From Bugula neritina (Eukaryota > Bryozoa > Gymnolaemata > Cheilostomatida > Bugulidae): a DNA stretch of 60,000 nucleotides. Made by a program: the position numbers and the translations under genes. Positions within the stretch are counted from its first letter, which is position 1. The number at the start of each line of letters is the position of its first letter. Positions 33,104 through 45,700 of the stretch are shown in pieces. The notes under the pieces were generated by a model that was not told the origin of the DNA, did no database searches, and was given only the letters and a program-made list of their open reading frames with translations. The DNA lies in NCBI GenBank assembly GCA_964035545.1, contig OZ037768.1, positions 1,165,501-1,225,500 of the forward strand. The letters are read 5' to 3'.

Positions 33104-34413
33104 ATGCCTACAAATTCCATCTCAGTCAACCTTCCTGGTGACGTCATAGACACAGAACAACTAGGTATTAAAAGTAAAAAATTGTTGATTGGCCCTGGAT
33201 TAAGCAAGCATGACGGGGACACTATACAAGCATGCAAGGCCGGGTCCCTTAAGCTCAGAACTGAAGGCGGATGCACACTCTGGATAGACAATCAACAGAA
33301 GCGGGTACTAATCACATGACCAGACTGCAACTTCTCATTCTGCATCTCACATATTAAATATCGTCACTTAAAGTTGTAATTTTTATTTCACTCAATAGTG
33401 AAGAAATGCCCAACATATATTTTTGTTCAACTGTTTATACTTACGTTTCATGATATTACAGTATGTCGCCACTAAAGGAGACGCTGTAATAGGAGTTGTC
33501 ACTTCACGGCAAACGGACACCTTCATCGTTGATATTGGCACTAGCAGTCCAGCTAGTCTGTCTTATCTCTCCTTTGAGAATGCTACTAAGAAAAACAGAC
33601 CCGACGTGAAGGTAATGCCCAGATGTTGAGTGTGTTAGTGTTTTATAGTTCTGTTTGAAATGGTTCATGCAAATTCATGTGAAGATTTCTGGTAACGGAA
33701 GAATTTGATTTGCGATGTTTTGTTGCGCTGGTACAAGAAAAGAAAATACAAGCAGTATATTATGTGTTGCCTGTAAATCTGATGTCTATTAATTTCTTGC
33801 TATTTACATGGAAAGGAATATATGCTGAGAAACTGTTGCAAGTATTATGCTTTGATGTTTTTCATTAACAATATTTATGGCTGTAATTGATTTGGCTGAA
33901 TTTAGGTAGGAGATATAGTATATGGTAAGCTACTTGTGGCCAACAAACACATGGAGCCTGAGATGGTGTGTATTGACAGCACGGGCAAGGCTAAAGGCAT
34001 GGGAGTTATAAGAACTGGAGGAACCCTAGTCCATATTTCTCTTCAGTGGGCACGCAGGTAAATGTTGTCAACCATTATAGAGAGCTTGTTTTTACCTGCA
34101 TAGATTAACCAACCCCCTAAGACATAAAAATAAGTTACCTCATTGCTTATAAAGTGTAATATTTGTGTATTTATTTATTGTTGTCTCGGTTTACAGACTC
34201 CTGTCCAAGGAATGTGCGTTTCTTAGTCTACTGGGAGATAAGCTGCCGTATGAAGTTACGGTTGGTTTGAATGGCAGAGTGTGGGTCAGAGGGCGTTCTG
34301 TTGAGGAAACAGTTATCATCATCAATTTACTCAAAAACAGTGAAACTATTCCAGACAGAATGATGAGCAAATATATGAACAGAGCTTTAAATAAGCTAGT
34401 TGGAGTAAAGTGA
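33104..34413 (+). CDS. EXOSC3: EXOSC3/RRP40 exosome cap subunit
   Basis: S1/KH RNA-binding subunit of the RNA exosome cap, in nucleus and cytoplasm; it guides RNA into the 3'-5' exonuclease channel. Four coding exons: 33104-33304, 33462-33611, 33906-34057 and 34197-34413, giving 239 residues (human about 275, longer at the N-terminus). The match is clear across the whole protein: N-terminal [23 protein letters not shown] leading into the S1 domain, [26 protein letters not shown], then the KH region [21 protein letters not shown] and [11 protein letters not shown]. The ATG used lies 12 bases after a possible acceptor at 33091, so a non-coding first exon is likely. A splice form with extra N-terminal residues cannot be excluded. 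Confidence 0.95.
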
Positions 34414-34470
34414 GATTTCATGCAGCTTTGAGCACAGTGTATGTATTGTGTACAGGTGTACAGACTACAG

Positions 34471-34476
34471 AATAAA
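34471..34476 (+). terminator. EXOSC3 poly(A) signal AATAAA
   Basis: A canonical AATAAA 58 bp after the EXOSC3 stop codon. Confidence 0.7.
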
Positions 34477-37400
34477 GTACAGCTGTGACCAATGAAAGGC
34501 CTAAGAGACTTTATTGTAAATATGTCTACATATAGCAATGGATTAGTTGTCATATAGACCTACAACATATATTATTAAGGCTAAACCAACTAAAGACAGC
34601 ATTGTTAGTTTTTTCAAGTGGAAAAGTTGTTGACTTAATTTTTTTTCTTGAGTATATTTTGTTATAAAGTTTATTCTCATGAATAAATTAAAGTTTACTG
34701 CTTTTATAATCTTTCAGCTGGACTTTTCAACTGTCAGTCAATATGTATTAGCAAAACCCAGAGCTCTTGCTTAACATGGGTGTCTCCACATAATTACATA
34801 TAATATAATGCTTTGTACTGATGAGGGGACAACTCCCAAAACAGCTGCTCTTGGCAGATTGAGATATATACATGTATATACTGTATATATATAACATCGT
34901 ATAATAATGTTACCAGTCTACCTTCTCACAATCTCCTGGCTATCCACAAATTTGCCAAAAATCTGCGAGACTTCAGTAATTCTTCAGTGTTGTGTCAAAG
35001 ACCTGAATCTCTTAGAACAAAAGTATACGGCTTTATCAACTATTTTCTGTGCTGGCAGCTTGTTTCAGTTTGATGACTTCGCCAAGTATAAATTTTATGG
35101 GTTAATGTAGTGCGAAATCCATAATCAGTAAGCAAAGCATGCATTCATCAGTTTGAAGCTTAAGGCTAAGTCTAAAATTACACAGCTTCATTTCACTTGT
35201 GGATATTATACGAGATCATATAATTATATCTTCCAGTGGTGGATATTCCTATATATCACAATATACAAACACATGTAATACAGTGATGGATATTATATGC
35301 GAATATAGGGCACTCAGTTGCATTGCTGCAGCGTGGAGGCTGCAAGGAAAGTTGACAAACACACAGACACTTAGCCAACATATTTGATGTATCAAATCAA
35401 CCATTGAGACTCACAAAAACACACTATAATGTGTGACCAACTTACTATTCAATATTTACATTGTGATTCACTATACAATATATTTACATTGTGGCTGACT
35501 ATAAAAAACTACATTGTGACTGGGCAATTATTAAACCTTTGTTGTGACATAATGGCAACATTTAGTATTATTGGCTTATAGTTCTACAACTATACATTAT
35601 AGTAATTGACACTATCGGATAGCTTGCTATTTATACATGGTGCTTCATCATTTTTTATAGTTGTTGCACTTTTATCTGTTGAACCATTTCTATCGTTGGC
35701 AGTTAAGCTCTAACATATCAATAAACCACTTTATATTGACAACATTCTAACTGACCTAATAAGGTAAGTGTTTACCCTCTGTTTTAAGTAGAATTGTAGT
35801 AGATCTCATTGGTATGATTATAGAAACTAGAGTTCTAATAAGTTCTCTGATATGAGCTAAAATTATTCACTCTACACATTAGCTGCTGCCTGAAGACAGC
35901 CAATAGAAGCTAGAGACAGCATGGCTAGGAAATTGACAAAGTGTAGACCACCAATCCCTAAGGCCATACTCTAAGTGCAAAATTATCCGCTAAATAAGTT
36001 GCATTATGTACACAAACTATTAGATGCAGTTGATTAAAAACTCGCAGCAGCTATAATAAAATATGTTTTGCATATCCATTATATGAGCTGCTTTCATAAT
36101 TCAACGTCTCAATGCATTCCTAAAAATCAATTTAACAGTTTTTGTGCACACAGTCTGCATGTCCCAGGTGCACGAGAGACTGTTCATAGAGATGTGTAAC
36201 AGCTAGCGGTGATAAGTCCAGCACTCTTATAATCTTGTTGATAGGTAAAGTGCAATACATCTTCAACTGTTGCAAACAGAAAGATACAGTTAGTCTGAGA
36301 ACTGACCAGCAATAGACTGAGTTTTAACAAAGAACTATGGGACTCTCTAAATACCTCTGCTGTGGAACTAAGGCTCCTGGAAATGCAGGTAGGAGGCATT
36401 AACTCTATATTTTTTTTCAATTTATGATTTCTTTTTCCAGAATTATGTTGCTAAAGATGAAAACATTTACAGCCTAACTGCTTTTCCAGCAAATTCATTA
36501 CAATTTTTAAACATATTCTAGCTTTGATATAAACAATTTGGGAATTGCACCCCTTGGCAATGTTTACTTATTGCTGTATAAAGCATTTTTACAAAGTAAT
36601 CATTGCCTACAAAATTACTAAACTATGGTGAACTAATGCTATACATACTCACACAGTTCATTGTTTATGAAAAGACGATTTACCCTCAAATATATGTTTT
36701 ACAAATCAAAACCTAAAGTCTGGTATATGGCAGTGTAAAGATATTTGACTTTAAATAAAAGTCTTCAATGTCATCAAACTTTGCTTGTTGGAATATTTGC
36801 TAACCAAATGTCATTGCATGCAGTACAAAGTTATATTGGTCCTGCAGCAATAACCATCAAAGGGAAAAGGAAATGTTTTGTTACTGTGTAAGGGAAATAA
36901 AGCAATATGTTGATTTAGTACAGAATACCAGCTTACAACTCAGTTTCATTCACACAGCTGCTAGAAAATAGTGATATCTATCCTGTAGTTATGTAGTTAT
37001 GTCTCCCCCCCCCCCCCTTGTTTTCTGCACTTCTTTATAGCTCATATGTTCTTCTTTTAACTAAAAGGTAGAAAATTCTGACTTTACTTCTTTATTCATT
37101 GAGCTCTAAGAATAAGTTTGTATGTTACACAGAGCTCTAGAGTTTAGAAAAACACTCGTTAGAGTATTCTATACCAACTCTACCACTTTTGTTCACACAT
37201 TTTACACACAGCATATTCAATGCTGAGTAGACAACTCTCACTGCTATTTTCCTTCACTTTGTAATCTGAACGGAGCATATAATATCCTTGACTGTTAAAA
37301 GTGCGTTCAGCTACTTCATGTAAAACTGAGCGGAGGTAACTTTCTCTCTATGTGAAGTAGAAAGGGGGTTAGGGAGGGGCGGAGAAAAGGGGTAGTAGAC

Positions 37401-38084
37401 TGTACCGGTTTAGAGAAGCATAGATGAGTGTTAGGCTCTAAAAGCTGCTTGCACAAGTACTGAATGGAAGAGAGGTATGCAATTCTACACATGCACAATC
37501 AGTGGTTTACACTGATGGTTATATTGTACTTTATATAAATCAGTAAATTTCTAGCTATTTATTTGCACAAATGGCCAAGTTGGCTGGATAATTTTGCATT
37601 TGACTTGAGCATAGACTACATATACTGCATTGTTGTATACTGATGGAACAAAGGCTAACCGAAGCTGTTAATATTTCAATCAGTATTTCGAGTTGAAACT
37701 AGGTCACAAGGGAGGAATACTCCCTATATAGAAAGCCTGCAGCCATGCAACACATTTGTAAATACTTCAAGAAGTCATGATTTTCATAAAAACGACCTGC
37801 AAGTTTTTTTTCTACACATTTTGAGAGACAGTGTAAAATTTTTGGAAAAAATTTTTACTAGAAGACCGGATTTTGCAAACTTCCACCTGCTTTACTATAT
37901 GCAAGGAGTGCTTCAACATTCCTTACACATTCCAGTGACCAAGAAGGCTCACTACCTGCATGTCTTGAGATATGTGGGTGTAGTCAGGTGTTAACACAAC
38001 TCATGTCTACGAGATAATATCAATATTGAAGAAGCATTTTCAAGCTGCCTCATAATACCCTAATAATATGCCTCATTAAACCTG

Positions 38085-38225
38085 CATCCCTTTCAAGTGC
38101 TGCGACATAGCCTGAGGACTTCTGCTCGTAGCAATATTGACTGGATGACCTCACCAATAGCCGGTACTGTGCCCTTGACCTAGCCCTAAGCCAGTGCTCT
38201 AACCACTAGGCCACAGCTGCTCCCT
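38085..38225 (-). mobile_element. tRNA-derived SINE copy
   Basis: Read on the minus strand it begins AGGGAGCAGCTGTGGCCTAG, then TGGTTAGAGC, a tRNA-type A-box region. A body with ATTGGTGAGGTCATCCAGTC follows. A second copy with the same head and body segment is at 56170-56297. It is not an intact tRNA: no anticodon arm or acceptor pairing is seen. Confidence 0.75.
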
Positions 38226-38454
38226 GTTATAACATACCTTATGGTATACCCTCATAACACCCTATGCAATGAGATCATATACCTTATAGTACACCTTTGA
38301 GCTGCAAAGGTTCATAACCAAGAGATAAGGTGGAAACCCTTCTCTCTATTATGACACAGAAAATTCCAGTTCGAGTGTACAATGCATATGGCATTCAACT
38401 AGGTAATCGTACAACATGTTTTCATCTATACTGAAAGCAGTTTAGTCCTTTCAA

Positions 38455-38600
38455 TAGCCTATGGCCCAGTGGTTAAAGGAAGTGGGCTGGTGAATGTCAC
38501 AATGAAAAACTTCGAAGACATGTAGGCAGCAGTTTGAGATAAAAAGTTTGCAGCTGCTTTAATGTCTGTCTGTTTTTTTATGATGCGGTATGTTGAAAAG
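38455..38600 (+). mobile_element. Possible second SINE relic, tRNA-like head
   Basis: TATGGCCCAGTGGTTAAAGG resembles a tRNA A-box region on the plus strand. The body does not match the other two copies, so this is a weaker call. Confidence 0.4.
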
Positions 38601-39728
38601 TGGCTAAAAAGTTAGTGAAACTATTTTCATTTAATGCTTTTATTGCTTAGTCCTTATTCCAAATACTGTATGCAAAGAATTTTTCCACTGAACGGCTGAC
38701 AAAACAAGATCAGCCGGTTCCAGTTAATTTTCATGTGACAAATTGTTTTATTTTCTCATAAATTCTGTGTCAGAGTAAAAGAAAGTAAGAAAATACCCAC
38801 TCAAATATTTTAGACTAGAAGCTTTTAAAATTAAATTTTATTTAATATCCTTAAAGGGCATCTGCTACATATTATTGTGTAGTAACTGTAGTAACTGGTC
38901 ACAGCATTTGATTTCTTATCTCCTGTGTCTACTCTGTAACTAGAGAAAAGCAAGTATTTTTAAGAGAGATCACTTCAAGTCTCTGAGTTGTACTTTCTAA
39001 TGATAAGCTAGCATGATATGTTCCCCATCACCAAGTGACTGACTAAAATGTGAATATCACTAATTGTGACAGTCATGCAAGCTTGTGTTGTGTGTATTTT
39101 TACTTAATATTAGCTGTTATTTTATTGGCTACTTGTAAAATTTACCACGCAATAGTTGGGAAACTAATTTTCTAGCCAGCATTATTTTTAGCAGGTTTTA
39201 GTACCCTTAGAGTTAATAAGCTAGTTTTGCAGTGAACTAACAGGTGGTTAAACAACTAAAACGATGCTTGTCACATGTATATGTATGCTATAACCTAGGA
39301 CTTATGAGTAGGTATTGTTTTAGTTTATTTTCAATACGTAATGATAATTTATGCAGGTATGAATTTATAAATTTATGCCACGCAATAGGTTATCTTTATA
39401 AAGAAGCATCTCTAACTATCGGTTTATATTGAATAATGTATGCAAGTAAATATATTTATCAATTTATCGTATTGACTTGTTTTTGGAATGCTGGAGACCC
39501 ACATTATTTATTCTTGCATTCATCCATTAAATTTGATTACGTAGTTACCCAGTCGAGCTAATCAATATGCCCCTTTGTTGCGCATGGTCTGCGCTTTCAT
39601 TGGCTAGTTACTGTTTACATATCTGCAACATGCAGGTGTACCCGCACGCCACACTGTGAGTGATAGTACGGCTTTGACAACTTTCGTCTGCTGCTATCGT
39701 TGCCTTCTTTTCTTGTCACCTGTTTCCC

Positions 39729-42700
39729 ATGCCTGCTAATGGAAGGCGCAGGGCTGTAATAGCAGCCGCTTGTTTAGCTCTAGGCAGCACAGCTCTACTC
39801 ACATGGCCTTTTACATTCTTTTCAGAAGATAAAGTGAAGAAAAGACCTGGAAAAGACCAAAGTGAGTCATCACCTAAAGGTACGTCTGCAGGCAGTAGCA
39901 GCCATTCTATCTCTGAGCAAGATGGAAAACCGGTAGTGCTAGACAATAAGAATAAGTCTTCAGTTAAGAAGTTCAAAGATGCTGGGCCACCTAGGCCGAA
40001 TCCTAATAAAATAAATTACCCTCAGTATGAAGAGGTCGACATTGAAGTTCCAGACGGCAATGTTGAAGCTTCGGACACCACATTACCAGACTCTCCAATC
40101 GGCAGGTTTGTGAAACACGTGCCCCAGTTTGACGAGAAATATAATGCATCGCTGACTAAAACGTCCATTGCTGACACAGTTATATCAGCAAACATAACGG
40201 CCTCAACTTATGCTGCTGCTGCCTCCACACCTGGTCTGCTATGCAGCCAGCTTTCTCAGCACGACAACAGAGTGAACACGTATGAGGAAAAGCCGCCTGA
40301 AACTGAAGAAATGGTGCTGGATGACTTGATTAGTGAAATGCCGACCAGCATGAGTTGGTCATTAGACTCTCCTGGTAGAGTGTACACTCCTTCTTCAAAT
40401 ACCAAGAGAGGTGAGTCACTTAATACGACACTCAGTCACTGTCAGTATATTACTCACTCCATAGTACAGTCACTCCATAGTATACTCACTCCATAGTATA
40501 CTCACTGCATAGTATACTCACTCCATAATATACTCACTCCATAGTACATTCACTCTATAGTATACTCACTCAGTATGTTACTCACTCCATAGTATACTCA
40601 CTCCATAGTATACTCACTCCATAGTATACTCACTCCATAGTATACTCACTCCATAGTTTACTCACTCCATAGTATACTCACTCCATAGTATACTCTCTCC
40701 ATAGTATACTCACTCCATAGTACATTCACTCTATAGTATACTCACTCAGTATGTTACTCACTCTATAGTATACTCACTCCATAGTATACTCACTCCATAG
40801 TATATACTCACCCCATAGTATACTCGCTCAGTATGTTACTCACTCCCCCACTCCATCCCTCTGAGTATTTATAATTATGAATGTATGTTTGATATCCACA
40901 TGAATTTTCTTTCAGTTTGGTGAATGAGAGAGGATTCTCTAATAATTTAAATTCATAACACATACACTATTTTGTCCTGTCATAAAACTTTGTATTAAAA
41001 AGATTTGTATAAGTGAAGACACTAACTATAAAACAGACACTTCTCCCCCCCCCCCCCCATTGAATTGTAAAGGATGAAGCAGTCAAACTGTGTGTTGCAA
41101 AGATTCTCCTTTAGCTAAGTTTCTGATTGTAATTTATCTTTCAAGTTTGAAGTGTTTTATTTTTATTTTCTCATGGTACAAGTATTCACTAGAAATACAG
41201 CCACAATCTGCACCTGCATGGCTACTGAAAACTTGTTAACCTGATAGCATAATGTGTAGTGGTTAGCATTGAAGCGGCTAATGGGTGAAACTTGCTCAAA
41301 TGTCAACACAGGGATTGTGAAACACTTGCTGTCTGTTAAAACTTTCCTAGCATTAAAATCTGTCATCACAAAACTTGAAAAATTGTTACTCACCTGTCAA
41401 CAGGCATACTTTGCGAGGGGGAAGGGGGGATACCATACATCAAATTGTTGGAAGAATGAGGTACACAACTTCATACTGAGTCAAGACAATGAGTTTGTAG
41501 TGATGATATAATGTTGCACGTAACCACAACGTATGCCAACTATTAGCAATACCACTAGTACTATTTGGTTATCATATTCAGGCACTAACTATTGTTTTCG
41601 CTGTGGACCTCTCTGTAGTTTGAAAAAGCTACAATGTTGTGAAATGCATTTGGGACTAGGTTTGACAGCAGCAAGTAATAAAATATTAATTACTTTATCA
41701 TAGCTGAGTTCACTGTAACAATCCTTATACACTATTGAGTTTACGGCTAGTTTCACTAACCTCTTGTGACTAATTATAAAGGAGTAAGTCATCTGGTTCT
41801 ATTTATTCCAGCATATTCTCATTTAGGGGCTAATATGTGAATTTTTGCTTAGCTTGAATTTATAAGTTTTGGTTTCAAGTTTGGGCTGTTTCACAAGTGC
41901 CCAACTTCTCATGCTTCAAATACCCCTAAAACTAAGGCTATATTTAGTGTACATCTACTACATAATCATAATACATAGTCTTGTAGTATTCCCAAGAGGA
42001 ACTAACTTCTATTTGTCTAAGGTTCCATATCTTGTTATTGTAAACATTCATGTGATACGATACTAACTTTGGGACAATGAAATTTGAGTAGGCGTGTGCA
42101 CACATTGTTTATCTTTGCATGTATGGCCCTAGCAGCTACAATCAGCATGTGTTTATAGTCACCAATCTATTTATTACTAGTTGAATGTATATAAGAGTGG
42201 AATATGTGTATGTAGAAATCTTGCATAGTAACTAGCATTTACTAGCACCTAACTAGCTGTACTCAGGCAGGTAATTGAAGCAAGTAAACAATTATATAAT
42301 TATATAATCTTTGTATCTCATAACAAGACTCTAATTAGCTTGCTAGCTGACTGATTAGACACACCCATTATAACAGCATCCAGTTATTACTAATAATATT
42401 ACTCAATACAGTATATTGTGTGTATAATGTTGTGTGAAGATGAAAACTGACTAGTAGAAGCTGAAATGATGCATGACTAATACTATAACAGTATTATTTG
42501 GTGAATTTATCAATTCTTGCTTATAATAATTTTACTAGTCAATTGTATTAAAATATTCCATTATTCAAGCATGACTATTACACACTTTCTCTTTGTTGGG
42601 TAGGGAAAGATAACTCTTTGAAAGAGCATAACACTGCGTCAGTGGAAGAGACTGTAGCTGTGAAAGAATCTGTAGCTGTAGAAGAATCTGTAGCTGTAGA

Positions 42701-45700
42701 ACCTGCAGCTGTGGAAGAGACTGTAGCTGTAGAAGAGCCTGTAGCTGTGAAAGAACCTGTAGCTGTAGAAGAACCTGTAGCTGTAGAAGAACCTGTAGCT
42801 GTAGAAGAACCTGTAGCTGTGAAAGAGACTGTAGCTGTGAAAGAACCTGTAGCTGTAGAAGAACCTGTAGCTGTGAAAGAGACTGTAGCTGTGAAAGAAC
42901 CTGTAGCTGTAGAAGAACCTGTAGCTGTAGAGGAAACTGTAGCTGTGAAAGAACCTGTAGCTGTAGAAGAACCTGTAGCTGTAGAAGAACCTGTAGCTGT
43001 AGAAGAACCTGTAGCTGTAGAAGAACCTGTAGCTGTAGAAGAACCTGTAGCTGTAGAAGAACCTGTAGCTGTAGAAGAACCTGTAGCTGTAGAAGAACCT
43101 GTAGCTGTAGAAGAACCTGTAGCTGTAGAAGAGACTGTAGCTGTAGAACAGACTCTGGTTATACCAACAGAGCATGCCCAGCAGAAATCTGGGGTCAATT
43201 TCGAGGATCAGAATTGTATTACTAATGATGAAGTAGCTCCTTCAGGTAAAACATGTAGAAATAGTTATTTCACTAAATTATTTTTTAAAACTGTCAACCA
43301 GGCGGACTGTAAACAAAACATCTACTCAGTGATAATAAACAATAAACGTACAGCAATATGTCAGCTGTATTGTCAAATGTATGAAAATTCTATATATTTT
43401 TACTAATAAATAAAACATGTCAACTTCTCTCTATTTCAACATTCAAATTTAGGTCAGAAGTTGGCTTATAGAATATATATGGTATTCTGACACTTGTACT
43501 TTTTCAATTTAATTAATGACTTGCTATACTTAGTACAGAGCTATGGGTACTGTAAAGAGTAGAAGTAATAGAGAAGACAACTCTATAACAATATATATGC
43601 AATATTTTATTTCTATTGGTTGCTTTACAGTTTCTCCAGAAAGACAAGAAGAAATCATCTCCACCTCTTCAGCGCCTCAATATACAGACATTTCTTCTGC
43701 TCACACAGAAGCAGTAGTTGGCAAACTTCCAGCAAATTGTTCATCTGTAGACATCAATGACAATGTATCTCACAAACAAAGAGCTGACGATGTTAATGTC
43801 AGTTATGACCTTGAGTTAGAAATCTCACCAACCGCGAGCACTCATTCAGCTAAAGTATTTGCAGTTGTTAACAATGATATCACCGCTAACACTAAATATT
43901 ATTCCTCACTTCAAGTTAACAAGGAGTTGTCCCCTCAGAGTCCAAACTCTTCTGAAAAGTCTGAGATGAGGTTTTTATTAGGAGTAGACAAAAGAGTTAG
44001 TAGTTGCGTTGGAGCCAAGGCTACAAGCTGCGAAGGTGACTTAACTAGTCTGCAGAGAGCGGATGTGGCGCTCAATATAGTGCAGGAACCTAACAGTGAA
44101 AAGCTGGAAAGGGTGGAGTACTATTCGCCCCCTAAACTAGAGAAAGAGTTGACACCACTCAACTCACTTACATCTGTGATAGAGGTCTCACCCAACGGGC
44201 TGAAGTCGCCCAGCTTAGAGCGGTCTGAGCTGCACATGCGTATAAAAGGCGGGAGTGTGGAGACGAGCGGCAGCGAGGCTAGCGTGGATCTCGTGCTATC
44301 AAATGTAGGTTGCAATTCCCTGGAGCCTCTCCCTGCAGAAGAAATTGTACCCGTCTTCAGCCAATCATCTGAAGCTGCTGTGACTCATGATACAGTCGAT
44401 TCAATTAGTTTGGAGTTGCCTCCTCCTGATGATGCGCAAGAAACTTCCAGTGTATCCAGCGGAGGTCTGGAAGTTTCTAGAACACAGTTAACAGAAACAG
44501 AGGAGATGATTGAAACTTCAGTAAGTAACAAATATATTGCTGAATACTGACCCTGTGTTCAGTTGACTTCAGTGTTAGTAATATTCAACATAACTATTTT
44601 GTCATAAACTTTAAACTTAAATTTGAGTTATCTCCAGTTGTAAAAGTGGTCCTGATGCATTCAATAGCTAAACAAATTGAACTTTCAAGCATGGTGGATT
44701 AACAAAATATTGTTGCAGCTTGATAGCTGTAGAGGTCAACAAACCTTCCACCAGCAGGCAGTTTACACATAATTTATATGGCGTGAAATTGATATATTAT
44801 TTGTTGTGGTAGTTGTCTTTTCATCTTTTCAGTGAGCAGATAAAGCTATTAAATGCATTCTAAGTGTAAAAGCATATATAAAAAGCCCTCCTACAGACTA
44901 CAGTTGAAACTCAACTGTGAACGCGTTTCTAGAGCTGCTTGAGCATACCTTCAACGTCACGTGTTACTTTTTGCTGGTCACACTACAGTTCACACTACAA
45001 ACGTTGAACATTAATTAACTCTAGCCCCGCGGTAAATTTTTAACCAATATCAATATGAATACCATAACTCAGTTTCTGCTGTATCCCCAACAACCAAAAA
45101 TCAAATTTAGCGCAATTTATTGAGATTTTTTTAGCATAATTCAATAGGATTTACTAGTTATTTTTATTCTAATTTACTAGCTTCAATTATTCAAAATTAC
45201 TAGCTTCATTTAATGAGATTAACTAGCTTTATTCAAGCTTATTCACTAGCATAAAGAACTAAATATGTTAATACAATTCGACCAAATTATAAAAACCAAA
45301 TATGCTGATAAAATTCAGCCAAATTTATCTACTAAATACTTATTTTCATAATTTATTAAAATTTGCATGCATAACTTCATCATATTATTAAGTAAAATAA
45401 TATAGTTTTTGAAAAACCAAATCAAATAATAACGCTCGCTAGTAGCACGTGAAATAAGTGAAAACATTTAACCAATCCAGGCTTGCCTGCCAGTCAGTGA
45501 TTGGCTGATCGCTGAACTTGAGCGTTCGCCTTGTCAGACGTTGAACTGACAGCTGCTTTCAGAAATTGGACAGTTGTGACGTCACAGAGGTCAACGCTTA
45601 GCCTCGAAAACGAGTTCACAGTAGAGTTTCGGCTGTAGTCTGTAGACCCCATTAAGCTTTGCATTCAGCGATAATCCAATCGCTGACTGACAGGTAAGCT

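Larger units (their letters stand above)
34414..39728. other. Intergenic region EXOSC3 to the plectin-repeat gene
   Basis: About 5 kb without a recognisable exon. It holds SINE fragments (38085-38225 and 38455-38600), a poly-C run at about 37005-37018, and a G-rich quadruplex-type motif at 37364-37392. The 150 bp before 39729 (GTACCCGCACGCCACACTG and onwards) are richer in GC and are the likely promoter and 5' UTR of the next gene. Short open frames here (for example 36184-36420 minus) show no family features. Confidence 0.55.

Noticed and set aside
36184-37498. Small minus-strand frames in the EXOSC3 to plectin-repeat spacer
   Set aside because: Isolated frames of 60-78 codons with no splice partners or recognisable motifs.
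38197-38225. A tRNA gene on the minus strand
   Set aside because: Only the A-box-like head is present; there is no cloverleaf. The shared body with a second copy shows a SINE.
42578-43198. Antisense frames through the VAVEEP region
   Set aside because: Shadow frames of an 18-bp coding repeat. The plus frame is the one that joins neighbouring exons in phase.
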